Shown: piece after piece, positions 9,201 through 15,237 of the stretch | Position numbering within the stretch: the first letter of the stretch is position 1 | How the letters are laid out: each line of letters opens with the position of its first letter | Assembly (NCBI RefSeq): GCF_035946055.1 | Contig: NZ_CP108364.1 | Span: 1,736,001-1,800,000 of the forward strand | From: Streptomyces sp. NBC_01341 | GTDB lineage: Bacteria > Actinomycetota > Actinomycetes > Streptomycetales > Streptomycetaceae | DNA: 64,000 bases | Direction: 5' to 3' | The notes under the pieces: generated by a model | Databases searched by the model: none | What the model was told of the DNA's origin: nothing | The model's input: only the letters and a program-made list of their open reading frames with translations | Made by a program: the position numbers and the translations under genes

Positions 9201-9320
9201 CGCGCGCGGGCGGGCATGGGGCAGGCCCTCGACCACCTCGGCGAACACGAGGCGGCCCGGACCCATCGCGCCTCCGCGGATCGGGCGTTCGACGCGATGG
9301 GCATCCCGAGGGACGGATGA
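6279..9320 (+). CDS. AfsR/SARP-family regulator: winged-helix + BTAD + NB-ARC ATPase + TPR
   Basis: 1013 residues from the ATG at 6279, which has a strong GGAGGGA 8-9 nt upstream; the frame is open further upstream but without a better start. Domains in order: OmpR-like DNA-binding domain (about 8-95; FRILGSFECWDG, HQVRKAVAELRQRI, GPGYRAL); bacterial transcriptional activation domain (about 100-245; LREALDLWRGPLLSG, NPLRETLRGQLMLALFRSGR, ALEEFAKVREFLVDELG); NB-ARC ATPase with P-loop IDGMGGSGKTSLA at about residue 310 and RMILLLDNA as Walker B; then TPR repeats (ALPRLERSIAIKRELG, EAVEAATRAVRLSRSIG and others). SARP activators usually switch on antibiotic or secondary-metabolite genes. It sits 2 kb from the modified-amino-acid cluster on the same strand as its main arm, so it is the natural candidate activator; that link is inference. 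Confidence 0.9.
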   Translation: MGEDIGAHGVRFRILGSFECWDGQDRVRVGGPVHERVLVTLLLEPQRVLPVFRLVEAVWDENAPATAAHQVRKAVAELRQRIPDGRNLIVTEGPGYRALTTPGQVDLSRFTDGLKQAREATAAGQSAYAATALREALDLWRGPLLSGSGGSVLSAASAALEERRLTAVEQLFDLRLAAGENGELIGELREFIEANPLRETLRGQLMLALFRSGRQAEALEEFAKVREFLVDELGIGPGDALTDLHHAILRNSPELAAPPQPAGPAPFSPEGTPSTLPYDLRDFTGREEEVRQLLGFVDEAPGTGPLIVAIDGMGGSGKTSLAVRAAHQLADRYPDAQLHLDLRGFTPSEQPLTAGAAAEALLRMLGAPGERIPDDAEGRIALWRRTMSSRRMILLLDNAVDESQVRPLLASPTQTLVLVTSRALLVDLDAAHTVSLGVMPPHDSVALVEGVLGSTRARAEPEAVAQLAELCGHLPLALRIAAARLRKRPRWTVRYLVDRLRDDAHRLAELNSGERSVEVTLRLSYEGLSAETREAFRLLGQHPGAEIEVYAAGALLDKQARDAEDVLEYLLDMHLLQQHETGRYAFHDLVRSFAQNLSRGSGPTPGAGAGSPGDEEAARAVRRLLDFALGATDAACDLLFPGRARIRNSEHRWEGELPPLDTPEQARLWLEREQNSLLAAVSLAYRWELDRHVGLLTANVVFPLDLRGRLEEFRELSRIAVAASRRLGDHALLRLSLSNLAVACWKLGRFEEGIEMSEEAFALAVSLADRRGEAKDTGVLGLLLSALGRYAEALPRLERSIAIKRELGAERAEAESLTSLSNLYAEWGRFPEAVEAATRAVRLSRSIGAVDKEVEGLTDLAVARLGLGAVDDAADLLRRARKLALDVMSPADMSLLLALSAETADRLGESAQATEWADSALQLGDLSGAPMREAAVGNIVGRMHSRRGRYVLALELHQQAYRAASGVGYRVEEARARAGMGQALDHLGEHEAARTHRASADRAFDAMGIPRDG

Positions 9321-9391
9321 CCCGACGGCCCTCCGGGAACCCCTGTGCGGTCGCGTACTCCGGATCCCGGCGGACGCTCGTCGGCACGGAC

Positions 9392-9431
9392 GCGGATGCC
9401 CCGCTCCCGTGGTGGGGAGCAGGGCATCCGC
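9392..9431. terminator. hairpin terminator between convergent SARP and decapeptide-repeat genes
   Basis: Arms 9392-9408 and 9415-9431 pair with a single C-A mismatch (9402/9421) around a 6-nt loop. It lies 70 bp after the SARP stop and 50 bp before the end of the minus-strand repeat gene, so it probably stops both transcripts. Confidence 0.75.
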
Positions 9432-9480
9432 TGGACAGGCACCGAGGTGTGAGGGCCATCAGGCAGGGGGCGAACCAGGA

Positions 9481-9882
9481 TCAGGCCGCGAGGTTGGGCC
9501 CCTCACCCGAGACGGGCGCGACGTTGGGGCCCTCGCCGGACGCGTTGGGGCCCTCGCCGGACGTCGGAGCGATGTTGGGACCCTCGCCGGATGTGGGCAC
9601 GAGGTCCGGACCCTCACCCGAGGTCGGCGCGACGTTGGGCCCCTCACCCGAGACGGGCACGAGGTTCGGGCCCTCACCCGAGGTCGGCGCGATGTTCGGA
9701 CCCTCACCGGACACCGGCGCGATGTTCGGGCCCTCGCCGCTGTCCGTGACATGCGCGATGGTGACCGCGGAAGCGTGCGCCGTGCGGTCCGTCGTGGCCT
9801 CTGCGGCGACCGCGCCGCCGGCCCCCAGCGTGAGGACGGCCGCCGTGACGATTCCCGCGAACGTGAGCGCCGTGTTCCGCAT
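9481..9882 (-). CDS. small secreted protein with nine tandem SGEGPN decapeptide repeats
   Basis: 133 residues from the ATG at 9882; an upstream extension of the frame exists but the signal peptide starts here (MRNTALTFAGIVTAAVLTLG, then AGGAVAAEA). After about 18 spacer residues the whole mature chain is repeats: SGEGPNIAPV, SGEGPNIAPT, SGEGPNLVPV, SGEGPNVAPT, SGEGPDLVPT, SGEGPNIAPT, a 7-residue SGEGPNA, SGEGPNVAPV, SGEGPNLAA. Positions 7-8 vary only among small hydrophobics and position 10 between Val and Thr. There are no cysteines. I recognise no family. It should be exported by Sec and be Gly/Pro-rich, non-globular and acidic (one Glu per repeat). The DNA repeat unit is 30 bp. Function could be structural or surface coating; a peptide-precursor role is possible but the signal peptide argues against a cytoplasmic RiPP. 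Confidence 0.85.
   Translation of the reverse strand: MRNTALTFAGIVTAAVLTLGAGGAVAAEATTDRTAHASAVTIAHVTDSGEGPNIAPVSGEGPNIAPTSGEGPNLVPVSGEGPNVAPTSGEGPDLVPTSGEGPNIAPTSGEGPNASGEGPNVAPVSGEGPNLAA
9483..9745 (-). repeat. 30-bp coding tandem repeat (nine units)
   Basis: The DNA encoding the SGEGPN decapeptides repeats with a 30-bp period, visible on the plus strand as recurrent GGGCCCTC(A/G)CC blocks. One unit is 9 bp shorter. Repeat number is likely to vary between strains by slippage or recombination. Confidence 0.9.
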
Positions 9883-10123
9883 CTGATTTCCCGCCTTCTG
9901 ATGTGTCCTGCCTGGGCTTTCCTGCTGACAGGAACGACATTCGCGGGACCCGCTCCCGGCCTGTTCCACATCCGCTACCGGTCTGCGCGGCCCGAAGGGA
10001 ACGGAGCGGGAAACCACCTCGCACACAGGGGAAGAGCGCTGGTGGAGGGCCTCTGGATCCGGGATGCGCGAAGGGCGCGCCGGCCCGGCCGGCAGGCCCC
10101 GCGCGACACGGGGGTGTACGGGC
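9883..10123. other. intergenic region upstream of the decapeptide-repeat gene
   Basis: 241 bp between the stop of the ATP-grasp-like gene and the start of the repeat gene, both on the minus strand. It holds the repeat gene's leader (GGCGGGAAATCAG before the ATG). No clear operator or terminator was found. Confidence 0.4.
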
Positions 10124-11110
10124 TCAGGCCAGCCGGTCGCGAACGGCCGCGGTCCGGCCGGTGAGTTCGGCAGGCGTGAGGGCCGTCACCAGCACGTGCC
10201 CGTCCCGCAGTTCCCGTACGCCGGCCAGCAGCGTGATGTCGTGGGGCACGTCGTCCGGACAGGGCAGCGGTACGGCCGCCGCGCAGCCGACGAGCACCGG
10301 CGCCTCCATCGGCTTCCCCGCCAGGGCGCGCACCAGTTCCCGCTCGGGCGCCAGCCCCGTCGTGAGCTCGATGAGCCGGGACACGGGCCGGCTCGCCTGC
10401 CGCGTGAGCGCGTTGATGATGCGGGGGCCTCGACCGGTGTGCGCGATACGGGTGAAGGCGTATCCGAACTCGTAACCCGCGAGGTCGAGCAGTCCGGTGG
10501 CCAGGGCCCTGATCTCGGCCTCCTCCTGGCCCGTGAGCGGGGCCGGGAAGGTATGGAGGGGAGCGTGCGCGGGGCGGGTGACGTCGTCGCCCGGCCCACC
10601 ACCGGAGGCCGCCGGTCCCCCCGGGTCCCCGGTCGTGTCCGTACGGCGCAGCTCGACGATGCCGGTGACCCGGTGCATCCCTTCCGCCGTCAGCGTCTCC
10701 ACGCCGTATTCGATGTCGTGGGCGGGCGATGGCTCCCAGGACCCCGCGGGCAGCGCGACCGCCTCCCACTGGGGGCCGCTGCGGGTCAGCAGGCCCCGGA
10801 TCTCGGAGGGGTCGGCCAGCAGCCGGGCCACGGCGGCCGGGTTCGGGGACAGGCCGAGGTGTTCGGCCGTCTCCAGTACGGCCGGCAGGGCGCTCGCCTC
10901 TCCGCAGGCGATGAGCCTGCTCACCCGGTGGGTGCGGGCGAGGTCGACGAGGTGCTCGCGGAGCGCGTCGTCGTCCCGGAACCCGGTCGTGTCGGTGAGG
11001 GTCAGGACGTCGAAGCCGGCCTCCGTCGCCTCCGCCACCAGACGGGGTGACGGGGCGACGAGGAGGATCCGCCTCGGATCGGGGTGACCGGATCCTGCTG
11101 GTGACGTCAT
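10124..11110 (-). CDS. ATP-grasp-fold protein related to L-amino-acid ligases, probably catalytically inactive
   Basis: 328 residues from the ATG at 11110. It has the N-terminal nucleotide-fold of ATP-grasp ligases (RRILLVAPSPRLVAEATEAG, DLARTHRVSRLIACGE, LGLSPNPAAVARLLADPSE) and the C-terminal half of the grasp domain (EYGVETLTAEGMHRVTGIVE, HTFPAPLTGQEEAEIRALAT, RGPRIINALTRQASRPVSRL). The expected central segment with the ATP-binding Lys (the KP..GSGS loop) is not present between residues about 115 and 135, and the Mg-binding E-x-N of the family (usually RIIEVNAR) reads RIINALTR. This suggests a pseudoenzyme or a substrate-binding or scaffolding role. It overlaps the tautomerase stop by 4 bp (ATGA). 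The alternative, a genuine ligase with unusual loops, is less likely. Confidence 0.7.
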   Translation of the reverse strand: MTSPAGSGHPDPRRILLVAPSPRLVAEATEAGFDVLTLTDTTGFRDDDALREHLVDLARTHRVSRLIACGEASALPAVLETAEHLGLSPNPAAVARLLADPSEIRGLLTRSGPQWEAVALPAGSWEPSPAHDIEYGVETLTAEGMHRVTGIVELRRTDTTGDPGGPAASGGGPGDDVTRPAHAPLHTFPAPLTGQEEAEIRALATGLLDLAGYEFGYAFTRIAHTGRGPRIINALTRQASRPVSRLIELTTGLAPERELVRALAGKPMEAPVLVGCAAAVPLPCPDDVPHDITLLAGVRELRDGHVLVTALTPAELTGRTAAVRDRLA

Positions 11111-11346
11111 GGCCGTGCGCCCGTGTCCTGTGGGGTGGGGGCGTCGGTGGGGGTATCCGCCAGGAGGACGTCGGCGAGCACGCCGCCCTTCCCCCAGTGG
11201 CCGGGTTCCACGTCCCGCACGATGACGGTGACGGCCTCCTTGGGGCACCCCGCTATGCGGGACACGCTGGCGGTCAGCTCACTGACCAGCTCCTCACGTT
11301 GGGCACGGTCGTTGCCTTTCCACCAGTCCACGGAAATCACGGGCAC
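11107..11346 (-). CDS. 4-oxalocrotonate tautomerase-family small enzyme
   Basis: 79 residues. The GTG at 11346 has GAGGAG 7 nt upstream and gives M-P-V-I-S-V-D-W-W, so removal of Met exposes Pro-1, the catalytic base of this superfamily; a start at the next in-frame GTG (11340) would lose it. The sequence AQREELVSELTASVSRIAGC then KEAVTVIVRDVEPGHWGKGG matches the beta-alpha-beta tautomerase unit. Small members isomerise enol/keto acids. It is first gene of a two-gene minus-strand operon with the ATP-grasp-like protein and is divergent from the serine acetyltransferase, so it probably belongs to the same pathway; its substrate is unknown. Confidence 0.82.
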   Translation of the reverse strand: MPVISVDWWKGNDRAQREELVSELTASVSRIAGCPKEAVTVIVRDVEPGHWGKGGVLADVLLADTPTDAPTPQDTGARP

Positions 11347-11616
11347 GGGAAGCTCCTCTGCTCGATGTCTGACGAGTCGGTGTGCGAGGTGGCGGTCGCA
11401 CCCCCGGCTCCGGACTCCGGGAAGCCGGTGTCCGGCGGGGGTGGTCTCCGGCGAGTGTGGATGTGCCCGTTCCCGTTCGTTTCCCGCCACGTTCCCTCCT
11501 CGTTCCGGCCCGGCCGCCGGGGGCCGGAGGGGAGGGAACGGGCCGGGACTCCGGCGGGAAGGCGGACCGGCAGGCTCTGTCCCAGTCAAGAGGCCCGCCC
11601 CGCCACTGGAGCCACG
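11347..11616. promoter_or_regulatory. divergent promoter region of the two cluster arms
   Basis: 270 bp separating the tautomerase start (minus) from the serine acetyltransferase start (plus). It should hold both promoters. The stretch at about 11466-11505 is rich in GTTCCC/GTTCGT-like motifs, and a large hairpin lies at 11491-11539. No -10/-35 boxes could be placed confidently. Confidence 0.55.
11491..11539. promoter_or_regulatory. large imperfect hairpin in the leader of the acetyltransferase gene
   Basis: Outer arms GTTCCCTCC (11491-11499) and GGAGGGAAC (11531-11539) and inner arms TCCGGCCC (11504-11511) and GGGCCGGA (11521-11528) are each perfect, with a 4/2-nt internal loop and a 9-nt apex. 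It ends 77 nt before the acetyltransferase ATG. It could be an attenuator, a transcript-stabilising structure or an extended operator; sequence alone does not decide. Confidence 0.45.
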
Positions 11617-12327
11617 ATGAGCCTGCTCAGTCCGACGAAACCGGAGCCGAATCCGGTCCCCGGCCCCGCGTCCGGCACCGCCCCCGAGGGGGGCCCCGGG
11701 ACGACGGGCGCAACCCCCGCCTCCCCCACCCCGCGTCTTCTGCGCACGCTTCGCGAGGACCTCCACGTCGTCGTCGCACGGGACCCGTCCGTGCGGGGCA
11801 CGAAGGAGGCCGTGCTCCATCCCGCCCTCACCGCGCTGTGGGCGCACCGGGTCGCCCACCGCATGCACGGCAGAAGGATGCGGATGCCGGCCCGGCTGCT
11901 CGCCCGGTGGGCGAGGCGGGTGACGGCCGTCGAGATCCATCCGGGCGCCGTGCTGGGACGCCGGGTGTTCATCGACCACGGTGCCGGCGTGGTGATCGGC
12001 GAGACCGCCGTGGTCGGCGACGACGTGACGATGTACCACCAGGTCACCCTGGGTGCGGTCGGCTGGTGGAGCGACAACAAGCGGCCGGAGGGCGACCGCC
12101 GCCACCCCGTCGTCGGCAGCGGAGTCGTCCTCGGTGCCAACTGCACGGTCCTCGGGCCGGTGACCGTCGGGGACCGCGCGGTCATCGGCGCGCAGGCCCT
12201 CGTCAACAAGGACGTCCCCGGCGGTGCGCGGGTGCTCGCGCCCACCGCCGTCATCAAGGAGCCGGGCCGCAAGCCGGAACTGATGGAGGACGTGTTCACC
12301 GTCATCGCCTCCGCGGGCTCCTGGTGA
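11617..12327 (+). CDS. serine O-acetyltransferase (CysE-type left-handed beta-helix)
   Basis: 236 residues. Transfers acetyl from acetyl-CoA to L-serine, giving O-acetylserine. The C-terminal hexapeptide-repeat domain (about 105-215) has AVEIHPGAVLG, then DHGAGVVIGETAVVGDDVTM with Asp120/His121, then GDRRHPVVGSG with His163, the residues expected at the serine and CoA sites. The first 40 residues are a Pro/Gly-rich extension not usual in housekeeping CysE, and the alpha-helical N-domain (41-105) is short. ATG at 11617 follows GGAG by 5 nt. The next gene encodes a cysteine-synthase-like PLP enzyme, so O-acetylserine is probably made here for beta-substitution within the cluster rather than for general cysteine supply; that is inference. 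Confidence 0.88.
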   Translation: MSLLSPTKPEPNPVPGPASGTAPEGGPGTTGATPASPTPRLLRTLREDLHVVVARDPSVRGTKEAVLHPALTALWAHRVAHRMHGRRMRMPARLLARWARRVTAVEIHPGAVLGRRVFIDHGAGVVIGETAVVGDDVTMYHQVTLGAVGWWSDNKRPEGDRRHPVVGSGVVLGANCTVLGPVTVGDRAVIGAQALVNKDVPGGARVLAPTAVIKEPGRKPELMEDVFTVIASAGSW

Positions 12328-12401
12328 CGCTCCAGGCCTCCGTGCACCCGTACGCCCTCACCGGCTCCACCCACTCCCCCGACTCCTCCCGATTGCGAGA
12401 G

Positions 12402-13385
12402 ATGAGAACCGTGACGACCACCGCACAGGCCCCCCTGGCCCCCATCGCCCCCGTCCGCCCCGCGGTCGCCTCCCGCGTCGAGGACCTGGTCGGATCCACC
12501 CCGCTGCTGGAACTGCGCCTGCGGGATCTGGCTCCCGGCGCCCGCGTGCTGGCGAAGCTGGAGTCCGCCAACCCGATGTCCTCCAGCAAGGACCGTGCGG
12601 CCCTCTACATGCTGCGCGCCGCCGAGGACCGCGGCGACCTCCCGCCCGGCGGCACCGTCATCGAGGCCACCTCCGGCAACACCGGCATCTCGCTGGCCGC
12701 CTTCGCCGCCTCCCGCGGTTACCGCTGTGTGATCGTGCTGCCGGACAACGCCACCACCGAACGGGTCAAGCTGCTGCGGGCCTTCGGGGCGGAGATCGTC
12801 CAGACGCCGAGCGCGCTCGGCTACCCGGGTGCGATCGCCGAGGCCGAGCGGCTCCACGCCGCCACCCTCGGTTCCTGGTTCCCGTGCCAGCACGAGAACC
12901 AGGACAACGTCCGCGCGCACTACGAGACCACGGGCCCCGAGATCCACTCCGCCGTCGCCTCGACCGGCCGCCGCATCGCCGCCTTCGTGTGCGCGGTTGG
13001 CACCGGCGGCACCCTGACCGGCGTCGCCCGCCACCTCAAGGAGCAGGACCCGGACGTGAGGGTGATAGCCGTCGAGCCGGAGAAGTCGCCGATCCTCTCC
13101 CAGGGGTACGCGGGCCAGCACCGCATCCCCGGACTCAACGGCGGTTTCGTCGCCGACACCACCGACGTCACGCTCATCGACGAGGTACTCGCCGTCTCCG
13201 ACGAGGACGCGCTCCTCACCGCACGGCGGCTCGCCCGCGGCCAGGGCCTGTTCGCCGGGGTCTCCTCCGGTGCGGCCACCTGTGCCGCCGAACTGATCGC
13301 CCGTAGGCCGGAGTTCGCCGACAGCCTCGTGGTGACGCTGCTACCGGACACCGGGGAGCGCTACCTGAGCATGTGGGAGGCCTGA
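12402..13385 (+). CDS. cysteine-synthase-like PLP enzyme (O-acetylserine beta-substitution)
   Basis: 327 residues from ATG 12402; a GTG nine nt later (12411) is an equally possible start. Fold-type II PLP enzyme of the CysK/CysM group: LVGSTPLLEL (29-38), PLP Lys63 in SSSKDRAAL, substrate loop EATSGNTGI, the pyruvate/phosphate-binding GTGGTLTG and GVSSGAA near the C-terminus. The enzyme forms the aminoacrylate from O-acetylserine and adds a nucleophile. In specialised clusters such relatives use non-sulfide nucleophiles (for example O-ureido-L-serine synthase in D-cycloserine biosynthesis). Differences such as SSSKD for the usual SVKD, and lack of the housekeeping CysE-binding context, are compatible with an altered nucleophile. 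It follows the acetyltransferase after 74 bp and nearly abuts the cupin gene. Confidence 0.9.
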   Translation: MRTVTTTAQAPLAPIAPVRPAVASRVEDLVGSTPLLELRLRDLAPGARVLAKLESANPMSSSKDRAALYMLRAAEDRGDLPPGGTVIEATSGNTGISLAAFAASRGYRCVIVLPDNATTERVKLLRAFGAEIVQTPSALGYPGAIAEAERLHAATLGSWFPCQHENQDNVRAHYETTGPEIHSAVASTGRRIAAFVCAVGTGGTLTGVARHLKEQDPDVRVIAVEPEKSPILSQGYAGQHRIPGLNGGFVADTTDVTLIDEVLAVSDEDALLTARRLARGQGLFAGVSSGAATCAAELIARRPEFADSLVVTLLPDTGERYLSMWEA

Positions 13386-13387
13386 GC

Positions 13388-13936
13388 ATGAGTCACGCGA
13401 TGTTCCGGGCGTACGCCGACGCGGTGAAGGCCGAGATCGGGGTGGCCACGACCACCCGTTTCATCGCCCTGGCGGAGACGACCGACGGCCGCTTCGGACT
13501 CTTCCACCACTCGATGCTCCCGGGCGCCGGGGGTGCCGACCCGCACTACCACTCCCGGATCTCCGAGTCCTTCTACGTGCTGTCGGGCGAGGTGCGCCTG
13601 CACGACGGAACCGGTTGGCGCACCGCCAGGGCGGGCGACTTCCTGCACGTGCCGGAGAACGCCGTGCACGGCTTCCGCAACGAGAGCGGCTCCCTCGCGG
13701 AGATGCTGATCCTCTTCACGCCGGCGGAGCACCGGGAGGGCTACTTCCAGGGCCTGGCGGATCTGCTCGCCGACGGCAACCGCCCGTCCCGCGAGGCGAT
13801 GGTCGCCCTGATGGAGAAGTACGACCAGTACGAGGTCGAAGCCCCCGACACGGACCACGACCACCCGCACTCCCGTGAAGACGGGGCCGGCCACCACCAC
13901 GGCCCCGGCGACACCCACACGCGTGTTCACGCCTGA
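13388..13936 (+). CDS. single-domain cupin with His-rich tail
   Basis: 182 residues from the ATG at 13388, two nt after the preceding stop. Cupin motif 1 is DPHYHSRISESFYVLSGEVRL and motif 2 GDFLHVPENAVHGFR, supplying the 3-His/1-Glu metal site. The C-terminal tail (EAPDTDHDHPHSREDGAGHHHGPGDTHTRVH) holds eight histidines in about 30 residues and could bind metal. Related proteins are annotated only as cupins; it may be an oxygenase, isomerase or epimerase step of the pathway. Its place between the PLP enzyme and the exporter ties it to the cluster. Confidence 0.85.
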   Translation: MSHAMFRAYADAVKAEIGVATTTRFIALAETTDGRFGLFHHSMLPGAGGADPHYHSRISESFYVLSGEVRLHDGTGWRTARAGDFLHVPENAVHGFRNESGSLAEMLILFTPAEHREGYFQGLADLLADGNRPSREAMVALMEKYDQYEVEAPDTDHDHPHSREDGAGHHHGPGDTHTRVHA

Positions 13937-13999
13937 CCGGACCGGCTGCACCCGCACCCCCCGGACCCCCGCCTCATCCTCGACGAGGAGAAACCCGTC

Positions 14000-14950
14000 A
14001 TGAACCTCACCAACTGGGGCCGCTTCGGCCTCCTGGCCGCCCTGTGGGGCTGCAGCTTCGCCTTCATCAAGATGTCGCTGGAGGCGTTCGCCCCGCTCCA
14101 GCTCGCCTCCGGCCGTCTGATCGTCGGCACGCTCGTCGTCCTGGCGATCCTGGCCCTGAAGCGGCTGAGCCTGCCCTCCCGCACACTCTGGGGACACATC
14201 GCCGTAGCTTCGGTCTTCGGAAACGTCATCCCCTTCACCCTCTTCGCCATCGGTGAGCAGCACACCACCGCGACCACCGCCGGAGTCATCCAGGGCGCGA
14301 CGCCGCTCATCACGATGGGCGTCGCGGCCCTCGCGCTCTCCGAGGAGCGGCCGACGACCCGCAAGGTGGTGGGTCTGATCGGCGGGTTCATCGGTCTGGT
14401 CGTGGTCGTCGGGCCGTGGAACACCGACGGGTTCGGCACCCTCGGCGGTCAGCTGGCCTGTGTCGGCGCCGCGGCGAGCTACGCCGTCAGCTTCGTGTAC
14501 GTGCGCCGCTTCATCGGACCCCACAAGCTGCCGGCCCTGTCGGTGACCGCCGCCCAGCTCGGCTCCGCCGCCGTCATCACCGTGGTGGTGACCACCTTCA
14601 TGACCGGCTGGACTCTGCACGGCGACCTCACCGCCAAGCCGCTGCTCGCCCTGCTGGTACTCGGCGCCGCCTCCACCGGTCTCGCGTTCGCCCTGCTCAA
14701 CCGGCTGATCGCGGACGCCGGTCCGACGACGGCGTCCGGGGTGAACTACCTCGTGCCGGTGTTCTCGGTGGTCGTCGGTGTGCTCGCCCTCGGTGAGCCG
14801 CTGACGTGGAACGTGCCGGTGGGAGGCATCGTCGTCATCGCGGCGCTCGCGCTGGCCGAGGGCCGCATCTCCGCCCTGTCCAGGCGGACGGAGGCCGCGC
14901 CGCCCGCACCTGCGGCGCCTGCCCCCGTACCGGAGAAGGCCGCCTCGTAG
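14000..14950 (+). CDS. EamA/DMT-family exporter (ten membrane segments)
   Basis: 316 residues with about ten hydrophobic helices arranged as two EamA repeats (LLAALWGCSFAFIKMSLEAF near the start; QLACVGAAASYAVSFVYVRR starting the second). EamA transporters commonly export amino acids and related small metabolites. Good GAGGAGA ribosome site 7 nt before the ATG. The C-terminus is a cytoplasmic Ala/Pro-rich tail. As the only transporter in the cluster it is the candidate for product export and self-resistance. A strong terminator hairpin follows, so it closes the first transcription unit of the right arm. Confidence 0.9.
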   Translation: MNLTNWGRFGLLAALWGCSFAFIKMSLEAFAPLQLASGRLIVGTLVVLAILALKRLSLPSRTLWGHIAVASVFGNVIPFTLFAIGEQHTTATTAGVIQGATPLITMGVAALALSEERPTTRKVVGLIGGFIGLVVVVGPWNTDGFGTLGGQLACVGAAASYAVSFVYVRRFIGPHKLPALSVTAAQLGSAAVITVVVTTFMTGWTLHGDLTAKPLLALLVLGAASTGLAFALLNRLIADAGPTTASGVNYLVPVFSVVVGVLALGEPLTWNVPVGGIVVIAALALAEGRISALSRRTEAAPPAPAAPAPVPEKAAS

Positions 14951-14976
14951 GCAGCCGCGCGCACAGCGCACCACAC

Positions 14977-15030
14977 CGAGCCGGGGCCGGCGCGGACACC
15001 CTTCCGGGTGCCTGCGCCGGCCCCGGCTCG
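14977..15030. terminator. strong terminator hairpin after the EamA exporter
   Basis: 17-bp perfect arms (14977-14993 and 15014-15030, CGAGCCGGGGCC... type) with an inner stem CACCC/GGGTG in the loop. It begins 26 bp after the exporter stop and separates two transcription units of the cluster. Confidence 0.85.
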
Positions 15031-15047
15031 TTGCCGCGCCACGACGT

Positions 15048-15078
15048 ATCAACTCGGCTTTTTGGCAAGCGAGTTGAT
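15048..15078. promoter_or_regulatory. 31-bp near-palindrome with perfect ATCAACTCG/CGAGTTGAT arms
   Basis: Perfect 9-bp arms (15048-15056, 15070-15078) around a 13-nt T-rich centre that is itself partly symmetric (GCTT...AAGC). It sits 160 bp upstream of the bicupin start and just after the preceding terminator, where the promoter of the second right-arm unit is expected. It is either the operator of a dimeric regulator or a leader hairpin. A second small perfect hairpin (CCGGGA/TCCCGG, 15092-15107) follows. Confidence 0.5.
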
Positions 15079-15237
15079 GTTCCTGGGTGATCCGGGACGC
15101 TTCCCGGTCATGTCCCTCGCACGGGTAGCGGAGCGGGAGTGCGCCGGGATCGCCCGGAGCGAGCCTGGGGTCACAGGACGAGGGGAAGCACCGAACCCTC
15201 TTCGCTCCCTCCCCCACCCTCAAGGAGCACACCGCAC

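Noticed and set aside
9483..9745. Regular 30-bp repeats as a possible CRISPR array
   Set aside because: The repeats are contiguous without spacers, stay in frame and encode a decapeptide behind a signal peptide.
9481..11110. Decapeptide-repeat protein plus ATP-grasp protein as a graspetide-type RiPP system
   Set aside because: The repeat protein has a Sec signal peptide, and the ATP-grasp protein resembles amino-acid ligases with lost catalytic residues rather than graspetide ligases. Kept only as a remote possibility.
12302..12401. Extended start of the cysteine-synthase-like protein far upstream in the same frame
   Set aside because: The frame runs back through the acetyltransferase gene in another reading frame and its translation is Arg-rich noise; the PLP-enzyme fold begins after 12402.
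15079..15237. Riboswitch or T-box in the 160-nt leader of the bicupin operon
   Set aside because: No conserved core of a known riboswitch or T-box could be matched by eye; only one small hairpin is clear.
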